Part shown: piece by piece, positions 23,213-33,039 of the stretch
Numbering within the stretch: position 1 is the first letter of the stretch
How the letters are laid out: each line of letters begins with the position of its first letter
DNA from: Meandrina meandrites
Lineage: Eukaryota > Cnidaria > Anthozoa > Scleractinia > Meandrinidae
Length of the DNA stretch: 64,000 nucleotides
Direction: 5' to 3'
Assembly (NCBI GenBank): GCA_963693305.1
Contig: OY855903.1
Span: forward strand, 24,270,455 to 24,334,454
Translations under genes and position numbers: made by a program
Notes under the pieces: generated by a model
The model's input: the letters and a program-made list of their open reading frames with translations, nothing else
Databases searched by the model: none
Told to the model about the DNA's origin: nothing

Positions 23213-23575
23213 ATCGTCTTTAAGCGATTCAGTGGAATTCAGTGGGAAATTCGAAATTTGTTTTCGGTGTTTGGTGTTGTTAGAAAAGATTTCTTTTGAT
23301 AAGATATTTGAAGCAGCAACACAAAAGTTTGCAATAAGGTGTAAATAAGTTTGGTACAACAATTTCTTATCAGAGCCTGAGAAAATGAAATTCAAAGTTC
23401 ACAAGCTATAGGCAAAAGCTCACGTCTTTTAAGCGATTTAGTGGAATTCAGCGGAACTTCGAAATCGGTTTTCGATGTTTGGTGTTGTTAGAAAAGATTT
23501 CTTTTGATAAGATATTTGAAGCAGTAACACAAAAGTTTGCAATAAGGTGTAAATAATTTTGGTACATAATTTTGT
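23211..23575. repeat. Tandem duplication at the LINE edge
   Basis: The block at about 23211-23350 (TTTAAGCGATTCAGTGGAAT through GCAATAAGGTGTAAATAA) is repeated at about 23428-23565. Between them, 23355-23406 (TTCTTATCAGAGCCTGAGAA through TTCACAAG) copies the DNA flanking the 3' end of the LINE at 21750-21795. It is followed by only about 20 bases of the LINE 5' end (CTATAGGCAAAAGCTCACGT). The second copy therefore looks like flank-LINE-flank with the LINE body removed at the shared word CACAAG. Confidence 0.7.
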
Positions 23576-23703
23576 CCAATAACTACTCGAAGTCCTGGCG
23601 GATTCCGTCTTAAAATATTACTCTAATTAATAAGTAATCGCTTATTAGTTATTAATATATTAAATATTATATTATATTAATATTATATTGTATTAGTTAA
23701 TTA

Positions 23704-24485
23704 TTTTCAACACAAAAATAAGCGAAATTAACAAACAACGTTTCGACATCTTCAAGATGTCATTGTCAAGTTAAATAAATTAGTTAGTTCATGCGTTATA
23801 TAAATATGCGATGTACAAATTATGCTGAAAAGGTGTTACAAGTGAAAAGCCACACCATTAGCCATGATGAAAGTGTTTTCACCCGAATCGTACTACCGTT
23901 CAAAGATCAAAAATCAGCTGACATCGTCAGAAGACAGCTAAGAGACTTGAGCATTAAAATTGGAAAAACCCTTCAACCGGTCTTCATTAGTAGAAAAATT
24001 GAGAATGATGTTAAGATCCAAGAGAAAAAGCCTCCATTAATCAACCAACAAAGCGTTGTTTATCGATTCAAATGTGGCTTGTGCGATGCAAGCTATGTCG
24101 GCTTCACACGCCGACACTTATATCAACGCGTGGCTGAACACCAGAGCTCAACTATCGGGAACCATCTAAAGACCGAACACAATATCGAGCCTAGGAATCT
24201 TGAGGACAGGTTTACCATCCTAAGGAAATGCAAGACGAAACTTGACTGCCTGATATACGAAAGGCTGTATATCAGAGATCTCAAACCAAATCTTAACACC
24301 CAATCAGACTCGATCCGAGCAAAACTATTTTGCAATTCACACGTTTCTTTGACTTTTCACTTGTAACACCTTTTCAGCATAATTTGTACATCGCATATTT
24401 ATATAACGCATGAACTAACTAATTTATTTACCTGAAGATGTCGAAACGTTGTTTGTTAATTTCGCTTATTTTTGTGTTGAAAATA
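23704..24485 (+). mobile_element. Truncated Penelope-like element with inverted arms
   Basis: Two arms are reverse complements of each other: 23704-23849 and 24352-24485, both including ATGCGTTATATAAATATGCG (or its complement) and AACAAACAACGTTTCGACAT. They enclose the 3' part of a Penelope-like element. Inverted partial copies are a known feature of such elements. The left arm carries about 13 bases (around CAATGACAT) missing from the right arm. The right arm reads CCTGAAGATGTCGAAACG. The flanking DNA is strongly AT-rich (AATTATTATAAT words). Confidence 0.8.
23791..24366 (+). CDS. Penelope-like element, GIY-YIG endonuclease end
   Basis: A frame of 191 residues. Residues 1-22 come from the inverted arm and are probably not original coding sequence. 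From about residue 30 (TRIVLPFKDQKSADIVRRQL) it matches the thumb/linker end of Penelope-like reverse transcriptases. A GIY-YIG domain follows: VVYRFKC (89-95) with CGLC (95-98), SYVGFTRRHLYQRVAEH (101-117), GNHLKTEH (123-130), LIYERLYIRDLKPNLN (154-169). The expected catalytic tyrosines, arginine, glutamate and asparagine are present. The reverse transcriptase proper is absent, so the copy cannot move by itself. Such elements insert by target-primed reverse transcription. Confidence 0.85.
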   Translation: MRYINMRCTNYAEKVLQVKSHTISHDESVFTRIVLPFKDQKSADIVRRQLRDLSIKIGKTLQPVFISRKIENDVKIQEKKPPLINQQSVVYRFKCGLCDASYVGFTRRHLYQRVAEHQSSTIGNHLKTEHNIEPRNLEDRFTILRKCKTKLDCLIYERLYIRDLKPNLNTQSDSIRAKLFCNSHVSLTFHL

Positions 24486-25863
24486 TACCCACAAGCTCTA
24501 CTTATCCGCTAGTTAATTATTATAATATTAATATTAATTATATTATCAATATTATAATATCATTCATTAATATATTAATTATTATAATTAATATTATTAC
24601 ATTATTATTACTGAAGTGATAAATTTTAAAACGAGTGACTATATGTTACTTTATTAACATTCAACTATTATTAAAATAATAATAATTGACAAAAATAATA
24701 AATAACATTCTAGTAAATATATTTTTTTGATTTTATTATTAATGGTTTAATTTAGTTTATTTATTAATTCAATAATAACATAAAAATTATATTGGTTACT
24801 GACCAAGCTTGCTCGGGCGTATATGTTTCATACTCGCTGGAAAATTCTCTCAGAAAAATAGTTTCCTCTTGCCCCCTTGGGCCAATCGAGAGACACTGTT
24901 TTGAAACATGTCCGCATGTCCACGCGGGACATTAAAGAAGGGATTGAAAAGAGAAAATTAGTTTTAAAAAACCAACAGACAGTTTACCCCAACTTGAGGG
25001 CACTCAAGGTTTTCGGGGACTAGTTTCCCCAAAACATAGAAAAAAAGTAACCAAAAAATTTACAAAACATCCTAAAACATAGATGCATGAGATGAACAGA
25101 GTGTTTTTAAATTTCTTGAAATGTTAAAGAGATATTTCTAGTTAAGTGACGGGAAAATTCATGTGTACTCTCGCCTTAACAAACAAAGAAGCCTATTATT
25201 ATGCCTGAACCATAACGAAAATTTGCAAATGTAAGAGAAAATTGGCAAACATGAGCTATAGGTAAGAGTTTTGTACATTTCTCGTGTGTTCTTAACAATC
25301 TGGAGTGTTTTGTAACAGTTTATTACATGATGTTGGCCTTTCCATATGCTTTGTATTTATATATTTTATTATAAATGTACCTTTTGAACAGCCAAAATAT
25401 ATACTTGTGAAATAGAGAACCTAAAGATAATGGCCATTTTTATTACAAATTGCTATATTTGCGCACTGAAACTGTTAACAAGCGTCTTTGGCTTCGGATG
25501 GCTTGGATGGAAGTGGATTGCAACTTGAAAAATTGAGGCTAAACTTTTCAAGTTGTTTCCGCACATCTTTAAAAAGTAGATGTTTATAGCCGTGGTTTGA
25601 TTTTTCTCCACAAATTATGATTATATCTTTCTCTAGATGTTCAAAGATATCGTTTTTCGTGGTTTAAGTTGCTACCACCAATTTCAGAATAGTTCAGACC
25701 AAGTATCTAATAGCACTTTCACCACACGTTTTGTTCATCTTTAATGTCAGTTCAGTGTAGAATACAATAATCCTAGAGTAATACTTACAATATTACTTAT
25801 TATAAAGAAAGTTTCATTTGACCAAACATGTAAGCGTCCTAATTTCTTAGAGTATGTCATCAA
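24486..25863. other. AT-rich spacer, no gene
   Basis: 24490-24790 is low-complexity AAT/ATT sequence. The rest shows no supported frame. It includes the 3' flank of copy G, transcribed leftward. Confidence 0.5.
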
Positions 25864-26268
25864 CTACATTCCATACTCCTTCCTTACCCACTCAACAATG
25901 TCTTTAGAATTCTTAAGGTGTTCTGTAAATTTATGATTTGCTCCACTGTTAGGGAAAAAGCCTTCCTTGGTGTTCATCTGCCTCTTTTCGTTGTCACACA
26001 AAGATCCTGGTCGCCAGTCTTTGTAGGTATCTTGCAAAAGAAATTCTGGAAAGAGTGTCAAAGCCATATTAAAGTCTTTGCTATTTGAAGAAGGGTCGTG
26101 GGCGTTTTGCTTATCGTCTGAGGGATGCGAACGGGTAGTTACGTTGTTGGTGGAAGTTTGGAGATAGGTGTCGTCTTGCTTACTTGTGTCCGTTTCCAAA
26201 GCAAGTGGCTTCCTGTATGTTGTCTGTGTCTCGCTTGAGCATTTAGAACATGCCTGGGTTTGGCTCAT
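25864..26268 (-). CDS. FPDFF-box family copy G, intact but divergent, 134 residues
   Basis: An uninterrupted frame from a true ATG (complement of 26266-26268). The N-terminal half is Ser/Thr/Asn/Gln-rich and looks disordered. KDFNMALTLFPEFLLQDTYKD (64-84) is the family core in the form shared with F, H and I, with glutamate for the usual aspartate and leucine for the second phenylalanine. It ends DIVEWVRKEYGM (123-134), equivalent to the tail of copy F. No signal peptide or membrane segment. A possible TATA-like TTTTAAAA lies at about 26405 on the - strand. It is the most diverged core in the set, so membership rests on core plus tail together. Function unknown. Confidence 0.65.
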   Translation of the reverse strand: MSQTQACSKCSSETQTTYRKPLALETDTSKQDDTYLQTSTNNVTTRSHPSDDKQNAHDPSSNSKDFNMALTLFPEFLLQDTYKDWRPGSLCDNEKRQMNTKEGFFPNSGANHKFTEHLKNSKDIVEWVRKEYGM

Positions 26269-26419
26269 TGATTTTAGACGGTAAACTTATACGGCGACAC
26301 CTTGCTTACAAGGCTGACTCCTCCTCAAATAGCAGTCTTAAATTGTAGATGGACAAGCTAGTGAAGAACTGTTAACTCTTCCGACGATTTTTGTATGCCT
26401 CGGCTTTTAAAAATGAACA

Positions 26420-29400
26420 AGAGCATTGTAATATATAATATAGATATACGTGGTCCTAATCCTAGAGTATGTGATCGTTATACGTAATTTCAAGCGCACA
26501 TTTCGTCATCCTTCATGGACTCACGTAGTCGCCACTTGACACGTTTTGCTTTATACAATAGATAGTTTAATTTAAGACCATTTCTAATGTAAACTGTTTC
26601 TTTACTGCATTAAAGCTTCCAAAGCAACTGAAACAACATGCTCCTGCATGCTATCTCATATCAGTATAAACCTAAACGAAAACTAGGCAAGCAATAAGGA
26701 TTCTCGTTGGATTATGCAAATAATAGAAAACACTAGTACAAGTTTTTAGATGTTTCCGTGATTTGTTCAGGGTCCATAGTTGATCTGTTCCGGTTGTTAA
26801 TACGGCAGGTTGCGGCCTTACGTTTGATGGTGTTTCATTGTGTTTAACTTTCCTCACAAAAAAGGGTTTTTCAAGTTTAACGATTGGTACAGAAACTTTG
26901 TAACACAACCCAAAAATTCACGTTTGCCCACTTTCTTTTTTAATTTTTCATGAAGCTCCTTTCTTCTTTAATTTGAAAACAGGCGTTTCGAGTTTAAGTA
27001 GTTATTCGTCTTGTTAATTGCAGCAGGAGTGATAGATTACGTCTAGTGTTGATAGAATTTCGACATCGCTATCTACATTGTGCAATTCAAGGCATTCATC
27101 AAATGTTGAGAAAAGAAGGGCTCATACTAACTTCAGCCTGAGAATAGAAATCCTGGAACATATCCCTGTGTTACCACAAGTAATCTCTGAGTACTCGACT
27201 GCCATGTTTCTATCTTTTAATAAATAAGTTAAACTCCATTTATGCAGGATAGCCCATTCAGCTCGTAGGCCGGAACCATTAACGGCGCTGCATTTCAAAA
27301 ATTTACATGAAATTTAAAAAGATAACAAAATACTATGCTAGTTACAATGCTAAAAGGCTAAAACAAACCTGGCTAAAATATTATGATAAAAAGAAATGTT
27401 TCGCTAGGCCGGCAAAAAGTCTGTATATTATAGGCGTTTTGCTATATTTACAGGGAGTTCGTTAAACATTTTTCGAATCTTTCGTTAAATACTCTTCGAA
27501 ACGCCTGAAATTGCAAGTGGTGGAAATTTGATCATAGTAGCACTTTAATACGTACTCTGCCTGGTAACATAATTATGAATGTTTCTAGATCTAGTAAAAT
27601 ATGGTATAAAATAACTAACTAAGCTGGAATTGTGTTTTCGTGGACCAACAAAATACGGTTTGTTCCAGTAATCTGTTTAAATATGACATTAATTCCCCGG
27701 TGCTAAATCATTTGAATTTTATGATGTCTGATGTCTGAAATCTTTTTTTGTCCACTTTTAACATTTGCTTAGTCTTTCGAAAATCAACATTCGCTTTATT
27801 TTGCCACTTTTTTATAGCCTAGCTTAAAAGGAATGATATTTTTTTACTGTCATGTAGATACGGTGGATCAATATGTGTTATCTAGAAATGGGTAAATCGC
27901 CGGGGCAAACTGCAGCAAAGGATATGATAATAAGTCAGACAATCACATCAAACAAGTGGTTGGATAAGATTGGCTATTCCACTGTTCAACCCCCTCCTCC
28001 CCCCCTAAAAGCTCCCTCTATTGATTGCTCTTCGCAAAATGTTACTGATGGGCGAGAAGTGCATATATATAGTTAACAGCCATCCCTATCCATCTACCGG
28101 TTTTACTTTCTTTGTGTAAAAGTTTTTTACATCAAATATTCAAAGAACATTTGTGTACTCCACCAGCTGGTTTCTGATTTGAAATCACCCTCTCCCCGTC
28201 AGCTTCATTTGGGCTTACCCTCAATTAAAAGGCCGAGCCTCACGAGTTTATAAGTCTCCCCTGCGGCTAAATTGAATTTTTAAGGTAGACATAATAAAAA
28301 CGCGAATGGAATTATGTTTAAATCACCAAAAAGGGTAAGGCAGTCTTTCGTGTTTTACTGGCTCAGGGGTTTCCTTTTGATGAAACGCTTTCGAGTATTT
28401 GGGTCGTTCGCTGTACTTTCGTCGTTGGCTATAAATTAAAATGGCAATCATTTGAGAATTTTCATATCTAGCATTTATCTGTGGTGAACAACTCTGAGGT
28501 ACTTTTGTTTACGGTTAAACGACCCGCATATTAGCGCTTCAAAACAAAATTTCCGAGATATCACCATACATGCACTTACATCTTCTCTCACATTTGCCAA
28601 AAGAAAGAATGTGCTTTGTTTGTGATAAAGACGTTAGACAAAGCACATGTAACTGCTAAAAGGATTTCAATTGAAAGAGTACAATTACACTAATTCCCCT
28701 TTAACGCTTTTTTTTTTCACCAGGCAGAGAATGAAAGAGAATGCCCAAGATGAAACCACTGAGTCACCGGCCATTTAACCACTGACACGGTATAGTTGTG
28801 TACACCGCTGTAGTAACGTCGACTGAGCATTGCCTATTTATGTGTTCGTTCGTAAATATGTCTTGGGATAAAGTAACACCCTCTGCTGCCACCAAACGGA
28901 ATCTGCATATTTGACAGATGTTTAGTGCTTGTTTAGCATACATTTGACAAAATGGGATAAATTTAATGCATGTTATTTCATTTTAAACCGCTTTATTGCT
29001 TTTTATTTGAAAAAGATTGAGTTACTTCAGACAATTTTGTTTATATATATATATATATATAATATATGCAAGCCTATCATAAATGCCGCCTGGGTATGAT
29101 GTGAATTATTATTTCCCCGGTAAGATCATAAAATACAACAGTTTGCGGAAAAATATATGAATTCTAGTTTGCTATTCAAATTCGCATTGCTCACATAGAG
29201 CTTTATTAAGCCTGGAAACAAGTGACGTCGGGTTTTAGCACAATTTACAGTCAAACCTGCGCTCTTTGTCGCCTTCTGTTTCCACTGGAGAAAATGTGTC
29301 ATCTTGGTAAGATTTTGCTTTTACATCTGATATAGAATCTTTTTAAAACGGGCATAGGTCTGATGCATAACGACTTAGTTCTATCATCAGCTCAATCGTC

Positions 29401-29844
29401 GTAAAAATTGTTCTCCAATAACGTGCACCAACAACAAGGCCACACGCTCTAGCACACATGTAAGGCTAAAATAAAACAGTATACATTCATTTTATCAGGT
29501 TCAATTTGCAAGGCAAAATACTCTGATTTTCGTTATAGTCTCTCGACAATAATTTATCGGTAACATGTCATCACAAAATCAAAACAACACCAAACGTCGG
29601 AGAAAATATAACAAAACTGATCGATGATTCCTAAATACAGCAGTTTCAAAAGGAAAGGATCTAAATGTCCTGAGACGTTGTGTTTCTCGTTATATTAACA
29701 AAATTATACAAACTTTTATTCACCTATCCCTCCTGAGGGAGTCTGGAAATCTAAAACGAAATTGTCGTCAAATTACCGAGGGCGGGACAGGTTTCGCCGG
29801 TTTAAACCGAGCTCTCTTATCTGACCCACTCGTTGTCAATTTCC
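26420..29844. other. Intergenic, simple repeat, no gene
   Basis: No supported gene. It includes a (TA)n run of about 20 bases at 29041-29061 and a C/T-rich run near 27990. It also holds the 3' flank of copy H. Confidence 0.45.
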
Positions 29845-30378
29845 TTAGTTGTCAGTCAAGACTTCATGTCCTGAAAATATCTGTTCCAGTGTTGGGTGCA
29901 CTCGCAAGTAGTCATAACTGTCCTGCACTAGCTGGCGTGGGAAGAAGTCTGGAAAAAAAGCTTTGGCTGCAGTTATGTCTTTTTCTTTCCTTGTCTGCAA
30001 ATATGAGTTTCTTGTATTATTCTCCAGCAGCTCACGAGGAGAGTCATTCGAGACATAGACATTTTTGGCAAAATTATTTTGCACAGGGTTTTGAGTCTTC
30101 AAAACACTTCCGTTCCCCACCCTACTAGGGAGAGGTTTGACTCTAGCTTTTCCTGCATTGCCGTCATCCCCACTGGAATATTTTTGTGTGATCGCGAAAC
30201 TGCCTTGCTGCTGCAGGAGTAATTCGTTTGGGGTTTCTTCGTGCAAAGTACTTAACACTTTCCTTGCAGTCCTTCTTCTTTCCAGATGGGTTATCGCCAG
30301 CTTCTTATCCATAAACGCTTTCGATCTTCTATGTATATTGCCTACTCCATTGTTACATTCTTCAGGTGTCTGGTTCAT
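29845..30378 (-). CDS. FPDFF-box family copy H, intact, 177 residues
   Basis: The frame is open upstream to 30414 but only at a GTG directly after a stop. The first ATG is the complement of 30376-30378 (MNQTPEECNNG). A TATA box (GCTTTATAAAC, complement of about 30445-30455) predicts a start near 30420, so this ATG is the first in the transcript. Features: TARKVLSTLHEETPNE (37-52), the acidic N-terminal box also seen in E, I and J; DITAAKAFFPDFFPR (134-148), the core; HPTLEQIFSG (161-170), shared with copy I in place of the W-aromatic-G tail. Rich in Asn, Lys and Arg; no signal peptide. Intronless as far as can be seen. Function unknown. Confidence 0.75.
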   Translation of the reverse strand: MNQTPEECNNGVGNIHRRSKAFMDKKLAITHLERRRTARKVLSTLHEETPNELLLQQQGSFAITQKYSSGDDGNAGKARVKPLPSRVGNGSVLKTQNPVQNNFAKNVYVSNDSPRELLENNTRNSYLQTRKEKDITAAKAFFPDFFPRQLVQDSYDYLRVHPTLEQIFSGHEVLTDN

Positions 30379-30444
30379 TGTCAACCCTTCGTTATCCCAG
30401 GATTCTTCAAGCACAAGGTGTTATTCGTCTCCGTGCAATTCTCG

Positions 30445-30455
30445 TTTATAAAGCC
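30445..30455 (-). promoter_or_regulatory. TATA box of copy H
   Basis: GCTTTATAAAC on the - strand, about 70 bases before the ATG, decides the choice of start for copy H: the GTG-initiated extension would have to begin at or before the predicted transcription start. Confidence 0.5.
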
Positions 30456-30459
30456 ACTG

Positions 30460-32376
30460 ATGTACTACGTGCCATAAACTGTATGAGATGTAACTGAAAA
30501 CTGAAACCATGACCAAAACAGGGAAAGAAATGTCTGAATCGAAACTAAACTTGTCAGTCTGTTCAATTACAACTGTTACGTAAGCATGGTCACGTCACGA
30601 CCACCTTTGTTATCACGCACTGTGTTGTCGTCCCTAATAAATCTGCTATATGAGCTTATTGAAAAACGCGTGAAAAGCGTACTTTTCGACACTTATTCGT
30701 CCATGGTTAAAGTAGAAACGCAATTAAAAGTAACATAATCCCTCGTCTGCTTCGAATTCGGAATCTTGTGACCACACAGCAGGGAGAAGGCTCTAGGGTT
30801 CTCAATGAACTGTTTGTTTGTTTGTTTGTGCAGTATAGTGCATGGCGCTAACTCATCTTCCTCCTTTTCTGGGCTTGAAATTACGTTTCTTTTTATTGTT
30901 GGACAATAAATCCAGCAAATGGAAGATTGCTGGCTCCTTTCTTTTTTCCTGATCTTTCCATTTTTATAGTATAGAACGTATTTGTTTTGAAAACATGTTT
31001 GGTACTATATGGATTGTTCTCGATTATTGATTATGTAACGTAAGCCACGCATTGACAGTTTCATTTGGTTAAAAATGGCCATCTGAAGCTAGGCATCTGC
31101 TTGAAAAAGCAATAAAACCCTAAACTGGCACGCTGTTTGACGAACGCTGCCCGTACCAAAAACAAAAAAAAATTAACCTATAATATGGCAAAAAAGCCGG
31201 AAAGACACATTTATATGTATGCCTTTCAGTGAAATTGGATTCTCCTCATTACAATTCAAACTGCCCAATGACAAAACTTGTTAACTGGTTTTACTGGCGG
31301 ACATGCTGTCTCGTTTGTTAATAAATGCGTACTTTATATACTTGAAAACTCATGTGTTATCTGGAAGAAATAAATTTTTAATGCAAGACTTATTATGTGC
31401 ATTAAACAAATTTCAGTACTTTTTTTTGACAGTTCAGTTCCAGTTTCTGCTTGATATGATGAAGTAAGGTTATTAAAAAACCTAGACATTAGTTGGCCTG
31501 CGATCATGAAACCAGATACTCTAAAAGCTTTAGAAAGCTATAGCCTAAAATAACAATTAATTTCAACAGTCACAAAGGTCTAGAAAAACTCATTATGGTG
31601 ATGCAGCGCTGACGTTTTTTTTGGTTCATTCAAAGAAAAATAAACAAGAAAACATTGATAACCTGAACCTATGAGGGCACAGCAAGCAAAGAAGGGGACT
31701 GAGGTTCTGTGGGATTTTATATCGGAATCAGTTTCAGGTTAAATGCCATATTCTCTTGATTAAACGCCGGAGGCGTTTATTTAAAACCCAGCGTTCATTT
31801 CAACACAGCATTTATTCGGTAAAACTCAAGTGGTGGCTGTTGGGCTCCGGGCGCACATTTACTGAATCCACGAGAATTAAGCAATTGGATAATTGTCGAC
31901 ACGATTTTTCATTCGGGGATCGTTTGAAATATTACTTTATTAACGTCAGTACAAAATGTAAAGTTGCCAAGTTTATTACAATCTGTTCAACATTTGAAGA
32001 AGATTATCTAGACCGAACAGATTAAGACCCTTTATATGACCACGTATTTTTGTTGATTCAATCTAAATGCTAGCTTCTATGATTTTACATCATAACACGA
32101 ATGTACTTGAAATTAATTTTATCTCTCTCATGCATTGCCACTATCGCACAATCGAAACTGCGTGCAAGCATCCAGCCAGTCATATTACAAAAAGACTCAA
32201 AACCTACATAATGTTGACAGTTAGATTTTATTACAATCTTCATAATGAGAACCATTTTCATGGGTTCAGTTTATCAATGTCTTTTTTGTTTATTTTTCTT
32301 TGACGTCTCCTTTCATTGTTCAGGCGTTCATAAAAAACATGCTGAATTCCCACTGATCATGACCATTGCTATAAAG
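30460..32376. other. Intergenic, no gene seen
   Basis: Holds a short (TTTG)n run near 30808-30827 and the 3' flank of copy I. The short frames here show no support. Confidence 0.45.
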
Positions 32377-32919
32377 CTAAAAAGATAACTGATATATTTT
32401 CCAGTATTCAAAGTTCGTATCATGATGCAGTCCGGATTTCACTGAAAGCAGAGCATTGTGTTGTCCTGAAAATATCTCTTCCATTGTTGGTCTTGCTTTC
32501 CACGAGCTTTCTTCACAAGTCTCCTGTAATGCTACTTGTGGAAAGAAATCAGGAAAAAGAACTTTCGCTTCATTCATATCTTTCTGCTTCTCAGTCTGAA
32601 CAAATAGCTTTGGCATTCTCTGTTGATGCTCTGCACACAGAGGGCATCGATCATCTGTAAATGTGTCGTCGAGATGGCGGAATAAGACAGTTTTTCTTTC
32701 AGTTTCTTGGCACTGCATAACTCCTTTATTCCGTGTGGTTGAATGACTGCACTTGTCAATAGATGTCTTTAGTTGGATTATTTTTGCTTCATTTTCTTCA
32801 GTTTTTACAAGTCTTTTCTGTAAAGGTGCATCTTCCACTTCTTCTGATATAGTAGGCAACAAATGCCGTACGGGTTTTTTGCCACCATGTAAACAGCTTA
32901 TAATTAGTTGTTTTTCCAT
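32377..32919 (-). CDS. FPDFF-box family copy I, intact, 180 residues
   Basis: The frame extends to 32955 only through a GTG after an in-frame stop. The first ATG is the complement of 32917-32919 (MEKQLIISCLHGGKK), and a TATA box (TATAAA, complement of 33024-33029) about 105 bases upstream has no intervening ATG. Features: VRHLLPTISEEVED (17-30), the acidic N-terminal box; DDRCPLCAEH (89-98), a CxxC pair not seen in relatives; DMNEAKVLFPDFFPQ (113-127), the core; RPTMEEIFSG (143-152), shared with H. After that comes an extra 28-residue end. H and I are 2.5 kb apart, on the same strand, and are clearly sister copies despite low overall identity. Function unknown. Confidence 0.75.
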   Translation of the reverse strand: MEKQLIISCLHGGKKPVRHLLPTISEEVEDAPLQKRLVKTEENEAKIIQLKTSIDKCSHSTTRNKGVMQCQETERKTVLFRHLDDTFTDDRCPLCAEHQQRMPKLFVQTEKQKDMNEAKVLFPDFFPQVALQETCEESSWKARPTMEEIFSGQHNALLSVKSGLHHDTNFEYWKIYQLSF

Positions 32920-33023
32920 TCCTGTGAAATCAAATGTTCGCCTTCGGGTTCTCACTTCTCGTAAAGTTTGGTCGTCCTTTTAATGCTCTGTCTTTGGAAT
33001 ACTCAGCGTTTGCTCAGCTCTAG

Positions 33024-33029
33024 TTTATA
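33024..33029 (-). promoter_or_regulatory. TATA box of copy I
   Basis: ACTATAAACTAG on the - strand. Its spacing puts a start site near 33000 and makes 32919 the first ATG, which decides the start over the longer GTG frame. Confidence 0.5.
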
Positions 33030-33039
33030 GTGCTTCAGC

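Larger units (their letters stand above)
21598..23625. mobile_element. Terminal-inverted-repeat element hosting a LINE
   Basis: The left end (about 21600-21667, AATATTTAAGACGGAATCCA then CCAGGAC and GAGTA) is the reverse complement of the right end (about 23565-23620, GTCCTGGCGGATTCCGTCTT preceded by TTTTGTCCAA). The arms are about 60 bases with a few mismatches. Between them lie a LINE insertion on the - strand and a tandem copy of the right-hand interior. It is probably a non-autonomous DNA element that later received the LINE. The superfamily is not determined. Confidence 0.65.
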
